Positions 6,833-7,190 of a stretch of 7,190 nt of DNA are shown piece after piece. A program made the position numbers and the translations under genes. This DNA comes from Acidobacteriota bacterium (lineage in GTDB: Bacteria > Acidobacteriota > Vicinamibacteria > Vicinamibacterales > UBA8438). How positions within the stretch are numbered: the first letter of the stretch is position 1; every line of letters starts with the position of its first letter. The stretch lies in contig WTGR01000780.1 of NCBI GenBank assembly GCA_011523485.1, forward strand, positions 1 to 7,190. Direction: 5' to 3'. The notes under the pieces are model-generated. The model did not search any database and was not told where the DNA came from. It saw nothing but the letters and a program-made list of their open reading frames with translations.

Positions 6833-7190
6833 ATGCAGTCGCGGCGGAACTTCATGAAGTGGAGCGCCCTCGTGGGGGGCGCGACGGCGCTCGGCGGCGG
6901 CGGGTTGCTGGTCTCCCGCCATCCGACCGGCGGGGCGCCGGCCGGCGTCTCCGGCGCGGGGGCCGCGGCGGCGACCGGCAGCCGGGTCTTCCGCACCGCG
7001 AACACGCCGGAGTGCCTCCACTGCGCGCTGCTGGCCCACGTCGAGGACGGGCGCCTGGTCAAGGTGACCGGCGATCCCGACTTCAACATCCTCGCCTGCG
7101 CCCGCGGCATCTCCCGCATCCGGCAGCTCTACAGCCCCCATCGGCTCAAGTACCCGATGCGCCGGGCGGGCCGGCGGGGCGAGGACCGCT
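6833..7190 (+). CDS. Tat-exported molybdopterin-dependent oxidoreductase, N-terminal part only
   Basis: The frame runs off the window end, leaving 119 residues of what should be a catalytic subunit of several hundred residues or more. ATG 6833 is firm: an in-frame TAA (6821-6823) lies four codons upstream with no start codon between. A twin-arginine signal, SRRNFMK at residues 3-9, precedes a Gly/Ala/Leu hydrophobic segment (11-27), so export of the folded cofactor-loaded enzyme is expected. Residues 51-110 match the Fe-S/molybdopterin N-terminal region of the DMSO reductase superfamily: TPECLHCALLAHVEDGRLVKVTGDP, then CARGISRIRQLYSPHRLKYPMRR. The cluster motif looks reduced: C61, C64 and C89 are present, but the usual first Cys appears to be Asn57 and the C61-C64 spacing is one residue short. 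The substrate cannot be told from this fragment. The kinase gene is divergent and shares the control region. Confidence 0.85.
   Translation, partial: MQSRRNFMKWSALVGGATALGGGGLLVSRHPTGGAPAGVSGAGAAAATGSRVFRTANTPECLHCALLAHVEDGRLVKVTGDPDFNILACARGISRIRQLYSPHRLKYPMRRAGRRGEDR

Noticed and set aside
6625..7141. Minus-strand frames opposite the oxidoreductase N-terminus
   Set aside because: The plus strand encodes a clear Tat signal and molybdopterin-oxidoreductase motifs; the opposite frames lack domain signal.

Overview
The window is GC-rich, densely coded bacterial DNA with five protein-coding genes and part of a sixth; I see no tRNA, rRNA, CRISPR array or insertion sequence. The host is probably an environmental, non-model bacterium. 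A DUF1800/DUF1501 pair, a Tat-exported molybdopterin oxidoreductase and sigma-54 regulation in a high-GC genome would fit Acidobacteriota (for example Vicinamibacteria), but this taxonomic guess is inference and cannot be settled from the window.

Layout. (1) 1-2492, plus strand: the 3' part of a DUF1800 gene, then a complete Tat-signal DUF1501 gene with a strong Shine-Dalgarno and an intercistronic stem-loop; they probably form an operon. (2) 2496-3878 (or 3938), minus strand: an NtrC-type sigma-54 activator (receiver, AAA+ with intact GAFTGA, Fis-type HTH), tail to tail with the DUF1501 gene and separated from it by 3 bp. (3) 3879-4217: a divergent control region rich in palindromes and short repeats, ending in a near-perfect -24/-12 sigma-54 promoter. 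(4) 4218-5078, plus strand: a FliA/WhiG-type (sigma-28 family) sigma factor with an unusual basic C-terminal tail. (5) 5068-6618, minus strand: a soluble PAS-HisKA-HATPase-REC hybrid histidine kinase whose 3' end overlaps that of the sigma gene by 11 bp. (6) 6619-6832: a second divergent control region with an imperfect 23/24-bp tandem repeat and -10 boxes abutting the start codons on both sides. (7) 6833 to the window end, plus strand: the N-terminus of a Tat-exported molybdopterin oxidoreductase, cut by the window edge.

The most interesting reading is a compact regulatory circuit: hybrid kinase, NtrC-type activator, sigma-54 promoter, then an alternative sigma-28-type factor. It resembles the sigma-54 to sigma-28 hierarchy of flagellar regulons, but no flagellar gene is in view; the visible neighbours are a molybdoenzyme and the DUF1800/DUF1501 pair. 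A second theme is that genes at the head of transcription units lack Shine-Dalgarno sequences and have promoters almost touching their start codons, which suggests leaderless mRNAs, while the operon-internal DUF1501 gene has a strong Shine-Dalgarno.
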